The position numbers and the translations under genes were made by a program. Positions 51,202-60,350 of a DNA stretch of 64,000 bases are shown here, one piece after another. The notes under the pieces are model-generated. The model was not told the DNA's origin, did no database searches, and saw only the letters and a program-made list of their open reading frames with translations. The first letter of the stretch is position 1. Each line of letters opens with the position of its first letter. The stretch is taken from NCBI RefSeq assembly GCF_016134045.1, contig NZ_CP065915.1:2856501-2920500 (forward strand). Reading direction: 5' to 3'. The stretch comes from Pelagovum pacificum. GTDB taxonomy: Bacteria; Pseudomonadota; Alphaproteobacteria; Rhodobacterales; Rhodobacteraceae.

Positions 51202-52922
51202 TGAGCGGCAAGGGAACGGGACTGGCCGGACGGCTCACGGCCTACGGCGACGAGGGCTTCGCGAAGTTCCTGCGCGAGACCTTCCTGCTGGCGCGGGGCT
51301 ACGGGGCCGACGACCTCGACCGGCCGGTGGTGGCGATCTGCGACACAGGATCGGACTTCAACCCCTGCCACGCCACCGCGCCGCAACTGGTCGAGGCGAT
51401 CTCGCGCGGGGTGTCGATGGCCGGCGGGCTGCCGCTGGTCTTTCCGACGATCTCCCTCCACGAGAGCTTTGCCCATCCGACCTCGATGTTCCTGCGCAAC
51501 CTCATGTCGATGGACACCGAGGAGATGCTGAAGGCGCTGCCGCTCGATTCCGCGGTGCTGATCGGCGGCTGCGACAAGACGATCCCGGCACAATTGATGG
51601 GCGCGATCAGTGCCGACGTGCCGACCCTGTCGGTCACGGTGGGGCCGATGCTGACCGGCAGCAATGAGGGCACGCGGCTTGGGGCCTGTACAGATTGCCG
51701 GCGGCTCTGGACGGAGCATCGCGCGGGCGCGATGAGCGACACTGAACTGCGCACCGCGCAGTCGCAGCTGATGGCGTCGCACGGCACCTGCATGGTGATG
51801 GGCACCGCCAGCACGATGGCCTGCATCGCCGAGACGCTGGGCTTCATGCTTCCCGGGGGCGCAAGCATCCCGGCTGTCCATTCCGAGCGTCTGCGCCATG
51901 CCGAGGCCTCTGGCCGCCGCGCGGTCGAGATGGCGCGCGGCGCAGGGCCCCTGCCCTCTTCCCTCGTCACCAAGGCCAGCGCGCGCAACGCGGCGGTGGC
52001 GCTCCAGGCGCTTGGCGGGTCCACCAACGTGACGATCCACCTCGCCGCGATCCTCGGCCGCGCCGGGGTGACGCTGGATCTCGAGGAATTGGACGAGATC
52101 GGGCGCAAGACGCCAATCCTCTGCGATCTGAAGCCGGTCGGGCGGCTCTACATGCAGGACTTCCACGCGGCGGGCGGCTTCCCTGCCCTGCTGCGCGAGC
52201 TGGCCGAGGCCGGGCATTTCGACGCCGACACGACGAGCGCCGACGGGCGGCAATGGTCCGAAGTGCTGGACGACTGGCCAGCGTGGAGCGACACGACCAT
52301 CATCCGCAAGGCCGCCGACCCGGTGGTCGAAGGCAGCGCGATCGCGGTGCTGCGCGGCAGCCTCGTCCCCGGCGGGGCGATCCTGAAACAGGCCGCGATG
52401 AGTGCGCATCTGCGACAGCACGAAGGGCCTGCACTGGTGTTCGACGGGCTGGAGGATCTGGCTGCCCGCATCGACGATCCCGATCTCGAGGTGACGCCCG
52501 ACCACGTGCTGGTGCTGCGCAACATCGGCCCCGTCGGCGCGCCGGGCATGCCGGAAGCAGGGTCGATCCCGATCCCGCTGAAGCTGGCCCGCGAGGGGGT
52601 GCGCGACATGGTGCGGATCTCGGACGCCCGGATGTCCGGCACTGCATATGGTGCGGTTGTCCTGCACGCGTCGCCGGAAGCCGCCGTCGGTGGACCTCTG
52701 GCGCTGGTCCGGGACGGCGACCGCATCCGGCTCGATACGGAGGCGCGGATGCTCGACCTGTTGGTCGACGAGGATGAACTGGAGCGGCGGCGCGCCGAAT
52801 GGTCTGCGCCCGAGGTGCCCGCGCGGGGCTATGCCAAGCTGTTCGTCGAGAGCGTCCAGCAGGCCGAGCATGGCTGCGACTTCGATTTCCTCGTCGGCAC
52901 GGACGGCGCTCGGGATGAGTGA
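51201..52922 (+). CDS. IlvD/Edd family dehydratase (probable sugar-acid dehydratase)
   Basis: A 573-residue Fe-S dehydratase. Cysteines expected to hold the cluster are in CDTGSDFNPCH, LIGGCDKTIPAQ and MASHGTCMVMGTASTM. Near the C-terminus DARMSGTAYGAVVLH matches the family. The context (aldolase, sugar dehydrogenase, hydrolase) points to an aldonate dehydratase such as xylonate or arabinonate dehydratase, not branched-chain synthesis. A GTG at 51198 is an alternative start. It overlaps the hydrolase gene by eight bases. Confidence 0.9.
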   Translation: MSGKGTGLAGRLTAYGDEGFAKFLRETFLLARGYGADDLDRPVVAICDTGSDFNPCHATAPQLVEAISRGVSMAGGLPLVFPTISLHESFAHPTSMFLRNLMSMDTEEMLKALPLDSAVLIGGCDKTIPAQLMGAISADVPTLSVTVGPMLTGSNEGTRLGACTDCRRLWTEHRAGAMSDTELRTAQSQLMASHGTCMVMGTASTMACIAETLGFMLPGGASIPAVHSERLRHAEASGRRAVEMARGAGPLPSSLVTKASARNAAVALQALGGSTNVTIHLAAILGRAGVTLDLEELDEIGRKTPILCDLKPVGRLYMQDFHAAGGFPALLRELAEAGHFDADTTSADGRQWSEVLDDWPAWSDTTIIRKAADPVVEGSAIAVLRGSLVPGGAILKQAAMSAHLRQHEGPALVFDGLEDLAARIDDPDLEVTPDHVLVLRNIGPVGAPGMPEAGSIPIPLKLAREGVRDMVRISDARMSGTAYGAVVLHASPEAAVGGPLALVRDGDRIRLDTEARMLDLLVDEDELERRRAEWSAPEVPARGYAKLFVESVQQAEHGCDFDFLVGTDGARDE

Positions 52923-53706
52923 CACCGGCTGGGACTGTCATGTCCACGTGATCGGCGACCGGCGGCAGTTTCCCTTGTCGCCGACGCGCGGCTACGAACC
53001 GCCGCACGCCCCGCTCGATGACCTTCTCGGCCACCTTGACAGGCTGTCGATCGCGCGCGCCGTGATCGTCCACCCGAGCGTCTACGGCTTCGACAATTCC
53101 TGCCTGATCAACGCCTTGGTCGGATCGAACGGGCGCTGTCGGGGGATCGCCGTGCCGGACCCGGAGAGCACACAGGACGATCTGTCAGTGATGGACCGCG
53201 CCGGCGTGCGGGGGCTGCGGTGCAACCTGGTCAATCCGGGCGGGCTGACGCTCGACCAGACACGGGGCTGGTGGGACTGGATGCGAGGGGCCGGATGGCA
53301 CCTTCAGTTGCAGATCGACGCCACGAAGACCGACATTGCTTCGCTGCTGAATGAGCCGGGACTACCGCCGGTCGTAATCGACCATATGGGCTATCCGCCG
53401 CGCGGCACCGGTCCCGAGGGGATCGCCCCCTTGGTCGATGCCGTGAAACAGGGCCGTGTCCACGTGAAACTGTCGGCGCCCTATCGGATCTCCGCCGAGC
53501 CCGCACCACATCGGGACGCGTTGGCGCTCGCTGCCGCATTGCTCGACGCGGACCCCGAACGGTGCCTTTTCGCGACGGACTGGCCGCACACCGAACTGGC
53601 GGAGCCGCCGATGCCGGACGCAGACTGGCTCTCCGAAATCCGGACGCTGGCCGGCGACCGATGGCAAGCGATGCAGAATGCCGCCGAGGCGCTCTACGGC
53701 CGCTAG
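52915..53706 (+). CDS. Amidohydrolase family protein (sugar-lactonase-like)
   Basis: A 263-residue TIM-barrel hydrolase with the metal motif DCHVHVIGD, a middle VVIDHMGYPPRG and the late FATDWPHTE, resembling the 2-pyrone-4,6-dicarboxylate lactonase and L-fucono-lactonase group. In this operon it would open the aldonolactone made by the dehydrogenase, before dehydration. ATG 52915 lies within the end of the dehydratase gene. The 3' end overlaps the convergent photolyase gene by four bases. Confidence 0.85.
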   Translation: MSDTGWDCHVHVIGDRRQFPLSPTRGYEPPHAPLDDLLGHLDRLSIARAVIVHPSVYGFDNSCLINALVGSNGRCRGIAVPDPESTQDDLSVMDRAGVRGLRCNLVNPGGLTLDQTRGWWDWMRGAGWHLQLQIDATKTDIASLLNEPGLPPVVIDHMGYPPRGTGPEGIAPLVDAVKQGRVHVKLSAPYRISAEPAPHRDALALAAALLDADPERCLFATDWPHTELAEPPMPDADWLSEIRTLAGDRWQAMQNAAEALYGR

Positions 53707-55235
53707 ATCCGTTCCCCTTCGTCGAGGGCTTTCAGGATCTCGGCGGCGGAGGACAAAGCCCCGTCTCGCTTCTCCTCCGACATCCGCTCCCACGTTCGAT
53801 ACATCTGGGCCATCCGGGGGTTTCCGTCGAACTGGTCGCGGTTGCGGTGCAGGAAATCCCAGTAGAGCGGGTTGAACGGACAGGCCCCCTCGCCGTGGCG
53901 TGTCTTCACGTCGTAGACGCAGCCGCGGCAGTAATCCGACATCTTGTCGATGTAGTTGCCCGAGGCCGCATAGGGCTTCGACCCGACGAGCCCGCCGTCG
54001 GCGAACTGGCTCATCCCGATCACGTTCGGCGCCTCGACCCATTCATAGGCATCGGCGTAAATTTCGAGGTACCATTCGTGAACCTGATGCGGGTCGATAC
54101 CGGCGAGGAGCGCGAACGTGCCAGTGACCATCAGGCGCTGGATGTGGTGGGCATAGGCCTCCTCCAGCGTCTGGCCGATGGCGGCGGACATGCAGGCCAT
54201 GTCGGTCTCCGCCGTCCAGTAGAAGCCGGGCAAGTCGCGCTTTGCCTTCAGATGGTTGCGCGACGTGTAGTCCGGCCCTTCGAGGTCGTAGATACCGCGC
54301 ACGAATTCGCGCCAGCCGAGGATCTGGCGGATGTAACCCTCGGTGGCGTTCAGGGGGGCGTTGCCGTCGCGGTATTGCGCTTGCGCCTGTTCGCAGATCT
54401 CCAGCGGGTCGAGGAAGCCGACGTTCATGTAGATCGACAGGATCGAATGGTACAGGAACGGCTCGTCCTGCAGCATCGCGTCCTGGTAGTCACCGAATGA
54501 GGGCAGCGCCTCCTTCATGAACTTGGACGCGGCGCGCTTCGCCGCGGTCGCGTCGGTTGCGAACCAGAAGGGGCGCAGGGTGCCGGGGTTGTCCGCGAAT
54601 TCGCGCTCCACGAGGTCGAGCACCTCTTCCGTCACCGCGTCCGGTTCATGCTTCATGGGCGCGGGCATCAGCAGGTCGCGTTTGGCGGGCTTGCGGTTCT
54701 CCTTGTCATAGTTCCATTCGCCGCCCTCAGGGTCGTCGCCGTCCATCAACAGGCCGGTCTTGCGGCGCATCTCGCGATAGAAGAACTCCATCCGCAGGCT
54801 CTTTCGACCCTCGGCCCAGTCTCGGAACATGCCCTGAGGCGTGATGAAGCGGTCGTCCGGCAGCGTCTCGATCGACAGCGGACAATCGTCCAGCGCCTGC
54901 CGCAGCCGCCATTCGCCGCATATCGTCGCGATGACGCCATCGGCGTCGTATTCCTTGTGGCGGCGCATCAACTCGCCGCAGATCGAACGCGCGGTGTCCG
55001 CGTCGTCGTACCGGCCGTAGGCGACGGTCCAGCCATCCTCTTCCAGCGCGGCGGCGAACTTGCGCATGGAAGCAAAGATCAGGGCGATCTTCTTCTTGTG
55101 GTGATTGACGTAGGTCGCCTCGTCCCGGACCTCGGCCATCACGACGACGTCGCGCGTCCGATCGCCCTCGCGCAGGGCAGAGAGCGTCGGTGTCAGCTGA
55201 TCGCCGAGCACCAGGATCAGACGCGGTGCTACCAT
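53703..55235 (-). CDS. Fe-S bacterial cryptochrome/photolyase (FeS-BCP, CryB/PhrB-like)
   Basis: A 510-residue protein of the Fe-S cryptochrome/photolyase group. The N-terminus is LILVLGDQLTP, then NHHKKKIALIFASMR. Four cysteines expected to bind 4Fe-4S are present: one in TDMACMSAAIG and three in DYCRGCVYDVKTRHGEGACPFN. FAD-domain landmarks are VRGIYD and MVTGTFALLAGIDPHQVHEWY. It may repair (6-4) photoproducts or act as a blue-light sensor. ATG 55235 overlaps the end of the SDR gene, so the two are coupled. Confidence 0.9.
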   Translation of the reverse strand: MVAPRLILVLGDQLTPTLSALREGDRTRDVVVMAEVRDEATYVNHHKKKIALIFASMRKFAAALEEDGWTVAYGRYDDADTARSICGELMRRHKEYDADGVIATICGEWRLRQALDDCPLSIETLPDDRFITPQGMFRDWAEGRKSLRMEFFYREMRRKTGLLMDGDDPEGGEWNYDKENRKPAKRDLLMPAPMKHEPDAVTEEVLDLVEREFADNPGTLRPFWFATDATAAKRAASKFMKEALPSFGDYQDAMLQDEPFLYHSILSIYMNVGFLDPLEICEQAQAQYRDGNAPLNATEGYIRQILGWREFVRGIYDLEGPDYTSRNHLKAKRDLPGFYWTAETDMACMSAAIGQTLEEAYAHHIQRLMVTGTFALLAGIDPHQVHEWYLEIYADAYEWVEAPNVIGMSQFADGGLVGSKPYAASGNYIDKMSDYCRGCVYDVKTRHGEGACPFNPLYWDFLHRNRDQFDGNPRMAQMYRTWERMSEEKRDGALSSAAEILKALDEGERI

Positions 55236-55900
55236 TCGATGCGACTTCCGTCCCATGCGAAGAAGCCGCCGGTGTCTTCGGGCCTGCGGTCGGCGATGAC
55301 CTTCAGCAGGTTCCGGGCCGCCTCGTCCGGTGTGACGGAGGGATGACGGCCGAGGTACTTCTCGGTCAGCGGTGTCGCCACGGTGCCCGGATGCAGGGCC
55401 AGCACGATGGCTTCGGGGCGCTTGCGCGCGATCTCGACGGAGGCCGAACGCACGATCTGGTTCAGCGCAGCCTTCGAGGCGCGGTAGCCGTACCAGCCCC
55501 CCAACCGGTTGTCGCCGATGGAACCGACGCGGGCGGAGAGCGTCGCGAACACTGCCCTGCCCTCGCGCGCCAGCTTCGGGGCGAAATGCTTGAGCAACAG
55601 CGCGGGGCCGATCGTGTTGACGGCGAACTGCCGCGCCATCGCCTCGGGGTCGATGTCGTCGAGCGATTTCTCCGGGCCCTGCCCGTCGATCTCGAGCGCG
55701 CCTGTCACGTCGAGGATCAGCTCGAACGGGCCCTCGATCCGGTCGGCCGCGTCACGGATCGACGCCTCGTCCGTGAGATCGAGCCCGTCCTGCGAGCGGC
55801 TGAGCGTTGTGAGGTCCGCCTCGCCGAGCGCCTCGACCAGCGCGGACCCGATGCCCCCACTCGCGCCGATCAGCAGGGTTTTTCCAATGTCTGTCGTCAT
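55229..55900 (-). CDS. SDR family oxidoreductase (CsgA/C-factor-like)
   Basis: A 223-residue short-chain dehydrogenase with the nucleotide motif LIGASGGIGSALV and catalytic residues in YGYRASKAALN (Tyr/Lys) following TLSARVGSIGDN (Ser). A short extended C-terminus ends DGSRIEW. It resembles C-factor-type proteins of unknown substrate that are often found beside Fe-S photolyase genes. The photolyase start overlaps its stop. Confidence 0.85.
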   Translation of the reverse strand: MTTDIGKTLLIGASGGIGSALVEALGEADLTTLSRSQDGLDLTDEASIRDAADRIEGPFELILDVTGALEIDGQGPEKSLDDIDPEAMARQFAVNTIGPALLLKHFAPKLAREGRAVFATLSARVGSIGDNRLGGWYGYRASKAALNQIVRSASVEIARKRPEAIVLALHPGTVATPLTEKYLGRHPSVTPDEAARNLLKVIADRRPEDTGGFFAWDGSRIEW

Positions 55901-55982
55901 GTGGCGGAGTTAGTCCGCCGCGCGGGGGCTTCCAATTAGAGCGGACGAATTCAGGCTCCCTTGGAGCTGATCGCGCCACCCC

Positions 55983-58097
55983 TCAGGCACTGCGCACCGC
56001 CTCCAACTCCATCGACGCGGTGGCGCTGTCGTCTTCAGCGGTGAAGAGCGGCAGGCGAAGCAGGAAGGTGCTCCCCTGTCCCAGCTTGCTGACGACAGAG
56101 ACGGAGCCGTCCTGCAGGGATGCGAGCTCCTTGGCGATGCTCAGGCCGAGGCCCGTGCCGCCGGCCTTGCGGGTGGCCGTGCTGTCGACCTGATGGAACG
56201 GCTCGAAGATCCGGTCCAGCTCGTTCGAGGCGATGCCGGGACCGTCATCGGTCACTGCGATGTCGACGTGGGAGTCGGTCGTGGTCATTACGACCGACAC
56301 CACGCCGCTTTCGGAGAACTTCACGGCGTTGCCGACGAGATTGAACAGGATCTGCTGGCTGCGATGCGTGTCGGCAAGCAAGGTGCAGTCCGCAAGCTGG
56401 ACCTGCAGGTCGATACCCTTCTGCGCGGCGACGCTTTCCATCTGGTCGGTCACCGTCGACACCATCCGGGCGCCGTCGCAGGCTTCGAGGTCCATCGCCA
56501 GCGTGCCGGACGACAGTTTGGAGAAGTCCAGCATCTCGTTGATGAGGAACAGGAGATGCCGGCCCGATTGATCGATCCGCATCATGCGGGCAGCGACGTC
56601 GTCGAACAGACCTTCGACCTGATCGCCCGACTGCCGCCAGACGATCTCGTTCCGCTTGAGCGCGGTCACGAGTTGCCGCGCCTTCGAGGATTCCGCGAAC
56701 TTCATGCCGAGGCCCGAGTAGCCGAGAATGACGGTGAGCGGCGTCCTGAGCTCGTGGCTCAGCACGTTCATGAAGTCGGTCTTCGCCTTGTTCGCGCTTT
56801 CGGCCGCCTCCTGCGCCTGCTTGACGGCGGTGACATCAACCCGGATGCCGACAAGCATGCCATCCTCGGAGCGGCTTTCGGAGACGTGATACCAGCGCCC
56901 GTTGGAGAGCTGCTGTTCGAAATCGGAATTCTCGGACAGGTGGGCCTTCATGCGCCGCTCGAACCATTCTTCCTCGCGGCCCACGGCCTCGGGATACTGG
57001 CCGACCGAGAGGCCGTGGCGCAAGATGTCCTCGAACCGGACACCGGGGCGGATCACGTCCCGGCATTTGTCGTACATGCGGTAGAAGCTGCTGTTGTAGA
57101 CGACGAGCCGGTCTTCGGCGTCATACATCGCGAAGCCGCCATCCAGCGCCTCGATCGCGCGGCTGAGCTTGGCCTGCGCCAGTTGGCGGGTCCGGCCGAG
57201 ATGCAGGATGTACCATGTCGCGGCCAGCGCCAGGAGGCAGGTCATCAGGATGACGAGATTGTTCGGCTCGACGGGCGAATTGCTGGCCCAGCCGCCCTTG
57301 GGCGTCGCCAGCATTGACCATGCGCTGCCCGCGTAGTCGAAGTCGATCTGAACTGGGTCTTGAAGGGAGGACGCGGCGCTGTTGCCGAACAGGCGCAGAC
57401 GCAAGCCATCCTGATCGGGCTGGCCGATGACGACGATGTCATAGTTCTCGAAGCTCGCGTCGAGGCCGGACGCCTCGAAAGCCGCCGTATGATCCAGGAC
57501 GATCGAGATGATGCCCCAGAGCTGCCGTTCGCCGTCGGCCCCGTCCAGAAAGACGGCCTGGCGGAGGATGGAGCCGACATTGCCCTGCACGAGCGAGATC
57601 GGCCCGAAAAGCCGGGTCTCCCCGGAATCGATCGTCTCGAGCACACCGGGATACTGCTGGGCGCTCGTGGTATAGTCGAAGCCGCGGACCGCCTCGTTGC
57701 CCTCGACCGGGTAGAACATGTCTACCCGGAGGTCCGGCGCGAGCGCGATGTTGACGATACTCTCGTCGCCCTGGCGCAGCAGCGCGCCGAGGTCGTCGAC
57801 GTCGTCTTGCGTGAAATCCGGATTCTCGCGGACGGCGGCGATGAACTGGGCAAGGATGACGACCTTGTCGAAGATGCTCTCCTCGATCTGCTCGCGGACT
57901 CCGATCATCTCCTGCGTCGTCGCGAGGCGCTGCTGTTGCAGCTCCTCCTGGTGGGACAGGCTGGAGAGCTTGAGGCCGACGAGGCAGACGATCACGGTCG
58001 CCGTCGCCATCAGGGCGAACAAATCGCGCGTGAACAGCCATTCGACCCAGGCAAGAAGCCGGCGCGCGCCTGTCGGCCGAGGGTGTTTACGCGTCAC
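55983..58097 (-). CDS. Membrane sensor histidine kinase with PAS domain
   Basis: A 704-residue hybrid-free kinase. N-terminal helix about 24-44 (LMATATVIVCLVGLKLS), a periplasmic sensor region about 48-283, a second helix about 285-303, a PAS domain about 320-435, then HisKA with SHELRTPLTVI and a HATPase with the N box NAVKFSE, G1 VTDDGPGI and G2 GGTGLGLSI. No receiver domain is attached and no response regulator gene is adjacent, so its partner is unknown. The signal sensed is not predictable. Confidence 0.9.
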   Translation of the reverse strand: MTRKHPRPTGARRLLAWVEWLFTRDLFALMATATVIVCLVGLKLSSLSHQEELQQQRLATTQEMIGVREQIEESIFDKVVILAQFIAAVRENPDFTQDDVDDLGALLRQGDESIVNIALAPDLRVDMFYPVEGNEAVRGFDYTTSAQQYPGVLETIDSGETRLFGPISLVQGNVGSILRQAVFLDGADGERQLWGIISIVLDHTAAFEASGLDASFENYDIVVIGQPDQDGLRLRLFGNSAASSLQDPVQIDFDYAGSAWSMLATPKGGWASNSPVEPNNLVILMTCLLALAATWYILHLGRTRQLAQAKLSRAIEALDGGFAMYDAEDRLVVYNSSFYRMYDKCRDVIRPGVRFEDILRHGLSVGQYPEAVGREEEWFERRMKAHLSENSDFEQQLSNGRWYHVSESRSEDGMLVGIRVDVTAVKQAQEAAESANKAKTDFMNVLSHELRTPLTVILGYSGLGMKFAESSKARQLVTALKRNEIVWRQSGDQVEGLFDDVAARMMRIDQSGRHLLFLINEMLDFSKLSSGTLAMDLEACDGARMVSTVTDQMESVAAQKGIDLQVQLADCTLLADTHRSQQILFNLVGNAVKFSESGVVSVVMTTTDSHVDIAVTDDGPGIASNELDRIFEPFHQVDSTATRKAGGTGLGLSIAKELASLQDGSVSVVSKLGQGSTFLLRLPLFTAEDDSATASMELEAVRSA

Positions 58098-58300
58098 AAG
58101 GGTTACCTTTCACCTGTTCCGTCCGGGCTTCTTCAGACCCGAGCCGCGTTAAGATTTCATGCCGATTGATGGCCACCGTGGCGCAAGGATCTGTTCTTTT
58201 CTTGGCAGTGCGAGCGAAATTGTGCCTTTTCGATGCATCTTTCGCTGCAGTGGCACGATCGCGCTACAGTTGCAGGCTAAGACAGATCCTCGCGCCGCCC

Positions 58301-59185
58301 CTACGTCCCGATGAAGTCCGAGCGGCGTTCGAGGAGGGCGGCGCAGAGGTAGTCGACGAACAGGCGGATGCGGCGGACACGGCGGAGGTCGGAGTGGAGG
58401 AGCACCCAGATCGACCGCCGCTCGTCGAGGACCGTGCCCGGCAGGCGCTGGAGTTCCGGGAAACGGGTCTGCACCCATGCCGCCAGAAGCGCCATGCCGG
58501 CCCCGGCGCGAGCGAGGTGGAGGTGCATCTCCGGGTCGGGGATGGAGTGGCGGATGCGGGCCTCGGGGAACGGAGAATTCTGGATGATGGACAAGAGCTC
58601 CGGCACCGGGCCGTATCCGATCCAGTCCAGTCCACTGCCTCTTGGACCCGCCTTCGGCAGCATTCGGTCGATGTAGTCCCGGGAAGCAAAGATGCCGATC
58701 GACGCGGGGAAGAGCTTTCGGCCGACGACATCCTCGTCAACCTCAGCGACGCTGCGGACAGAGACGTCGGTTTCCAGCCGGGAGATGGAGTCGATCCCGT
58801 AGGACAGCTGAAGTTCGATCTCGATTTCGGGATAGAGCGCCGCGAAGTCGGCGAGCACCGGGGCGAGCATGAAATGCGCGGTCATCGGATCGGCAGAGAG
58901 CCGGATCAGGCCGGAGGCCTCCCGATCGAGCCCCTGAACGGCGTTGAAGCCCTGCAGCAGCGATTGCTCCGCCTCGAGCGCCTGGGGCAGAAGCGTGCGC
59001 CCGGCGGCGGTCAGGTGAAAGCCGTCGGCGCCGCGGCGGAACAGCTGCACGCCGAGTTGCGCCTCGAGCGCTTCGATCTGGCGGCGGACCGTCGCATGGG
59101 TCGCGCCCTGCTGGTCTGCGGCCGCACGAAGCGAACCGTGGCGCGCCACGGCGAGGAACGCGGGGAGAGATTTCCAATCCATCAT
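58301..59185 (-). CDS. LysR family transcriptional regulator
   Basis: A 294-residue regulator with an N-terminal helix-turn-helix (FLAVARHGSLRAAADQQGATHATVRRQIEALEAQL) and a C-terminal effector-binding domain (LIRLSADPMTAHFMLAP onward). It is divergent from the MDR oxidoreductase gene, with a 101-base gap holding two direct repeats of GATCC(A/G)CTATG. By analogy with this arrangement it likely controls that gene; the ligand is unknown. Confidence 0.9.
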   Translation of the reverse strand: MMDWKSLPAFLAVARHGSLRAAADQQGATHATVRRQIEALEAQLGVQLFRRGADGFHLTAAGRTLLPQALEAEQSLLQGFNAVQGLDREASGLIRLSADPMTAHFMLAPVLADFAALYPEIEIELQLSYGIDSISRLETDVSVRSVAEVDEDVVGRKLFPASIGIFASRDYIDRMLPKAGPRGSGLDWIGYGPVPELLSIIQNSPFPEARIRHSIPDPEMHLHLARAGAGMALLAAWVQTRFPELQRLPGTVLDERRSIWVLLHSDLRRVRRIRLFVDYLCAALLERRSDFIGT

Positions 59186-59200
59186 GGGTGGAACATTTTC

Positions 59201-59253
59201 GATCCACTATGGGCCATTTCTGGCAATTCTCGTAAATTTTGTGATCCGCTATG
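59201..59253. promoter_or_regulatory. Direct repeats in the LysR/oxidoreductase divergent promoter
   Basis: GATCCACTATG (59201-59211) and GATCCGCTATG (59243-59253) are ten of eleven identical and 42 bases apart, close to four turns. Each is preceded by an ATTTT stretch. This is a plausible LysR-type recognition and activation pair. Confidence 0.55.
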
Positions 59254-59286
59254 TCAGCCTCGTCAACCCGAGAAAGGACGAAGACG

Positions 59287-60276
59287 ATGCAGCACGAGAC
59301 CCAGACCCTGAAAGCTTGGAAAGTCACCCGCTACGGCGGTCCCGAGATCCTCGCCCCCGTCACCCTTCCGATGCCGACACCAGGCGCGTCCGAGGTCCTG
59401 ATCCGCGTCCGGGCCTCTGCCGTCAGCCGGGCCGACGGGCTGATGCGGGCGGGGCTGCCGCGGTTCGCGCGGCTCTTCCTCGGGCTCCGCCGCCCGCGTC
59501 ACGATCTCGTCGGCACCTGTCTCTCCGGCGAGGTGGTCGCCGTTGGCGCGGCCGTCAGCCGGTTCTCCGTCGGGGACGTGGTCTATGGCATGTCGGGTCT
59601 GAGCTTCGCCGCCAACGCGACGCATATCGTCATGCCGGAGGACGGGGTGCTGATGCACAAGCCCGACACGCTGAGCCACGAGGAAGCCGCGGTGATGAGT
59701 GACGGCGCTGTTACGTCATTCAACTTCCTGACGGAGATCGCGCAGCTGCGCCGGGGTGAGAAGGTGCTCATCCTCGGCGCCGCCGGCAGCGTCGGTTCCG
59801 CCGCCGTTCAGATCGCAGCCGCTATGGGGGCCGAGGTTTCGGGCACCTGCAGCGCGCGGAATGCCGGGCTGATCGCATCCCTCGGGGCGACGCGTGTCAT
59901 CGACTACGCCACGGAGGATTTCACCCGGGCGGCAGAGCGTTACGACGTGATCTACGACACGCTCGGCGTCAGCTCATACCGGCAGGCGAAAAGAGCGCTC
60001 ACGCCGGATGGGCGCTATGTCTGCCCGGTTCTGGACGTCGTGCTGTTGGTTGCCGTGCTGCGCACGATGCGCTCGACAGCCCGAAAGGCGCGGTTCTCCG
60101 CCACCGGTATGCTCAAGTCCGACAGGCTGCGGGCGATGCACCGTCAGCTTCTCGACCTCGTCGAAGCGGACAAGTTCGCGCCGGTGATGGACCGGACCTA
60201 TCCGCTGGACGAACTCGTCGAGGCACATCGCTACGTCGACGGCGGACACAAGCAGGGGAACGTGGTGGTGGTGTAA
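59287..60276 (+). CDS. Zinc-free medium-chain dehydrogenase (NAD(P)-dependent)
   Basis: A 329-residue MDR-family oxidoreductase of the quinone-reductase type. The nucleotide motif is VLILGAAGSVGSAAVQIA; zinc-ligand cysteines are absent. It probably reduces an enone or quinone-type carbonyl with NADPH, but the substrate is unknown. ATG 59287 has AAAGGA upstream; the frame stays open to 59251 without better signals. It is divergent from the LysR gene and ends 74 bases before the TetR gene. Confidence 0.85.
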   Translation: MQHETQTLKAWKVTRYGGPEILAPVTLPMPTPGASEVLIRVRASAVSRADGLMRAGLPRFARLFLGLRRPRHDLVGTCLSGEVVAVGAAVSRFSVGDVVYGMSGLSFAANATHIVMPEDGVLMHKPDTLSHEEAAVMSDGAVTSFNFLTEIAQLRRGEKVLILGAAGSVGSAAVQIAAAMGAEVSGTCSARNAGLIASLGATRVIDYATEDFTRAAERYDVIYDTLGVSSYRQAKRALTPDGRYVCPVLDVVLLVAVLRTMRSTARKARFSATGMLKSDRLRAMHRQLLDLVEADKFAPVMDRTYPLDELVEAHRYVDGGHKQGNVVVV

Positions 60277-60301
60277 AGGCCTTCATCTCAGGCCTTGCAA
60301 T

Positions 60302-60319
60302 GTAAAACGATCGTTTTAC
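60302..60319. promoter_or_regulatory. 18-bp perfect palindrome, probable TetR operator
   Basis: GTAAAACGATCGTTTTAC is identical to its reverse complement. It lies 32 bases upstream of the TetR gene start and 26 bases after the oxidoreductase stop, so it probably mediates autoregulation of the TetR-MFS operon. Confidence 0.7.
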
Positions 60320-60350
60320 CTGTTGCTCAGGACCCGCCAAGGAGGCCGAG

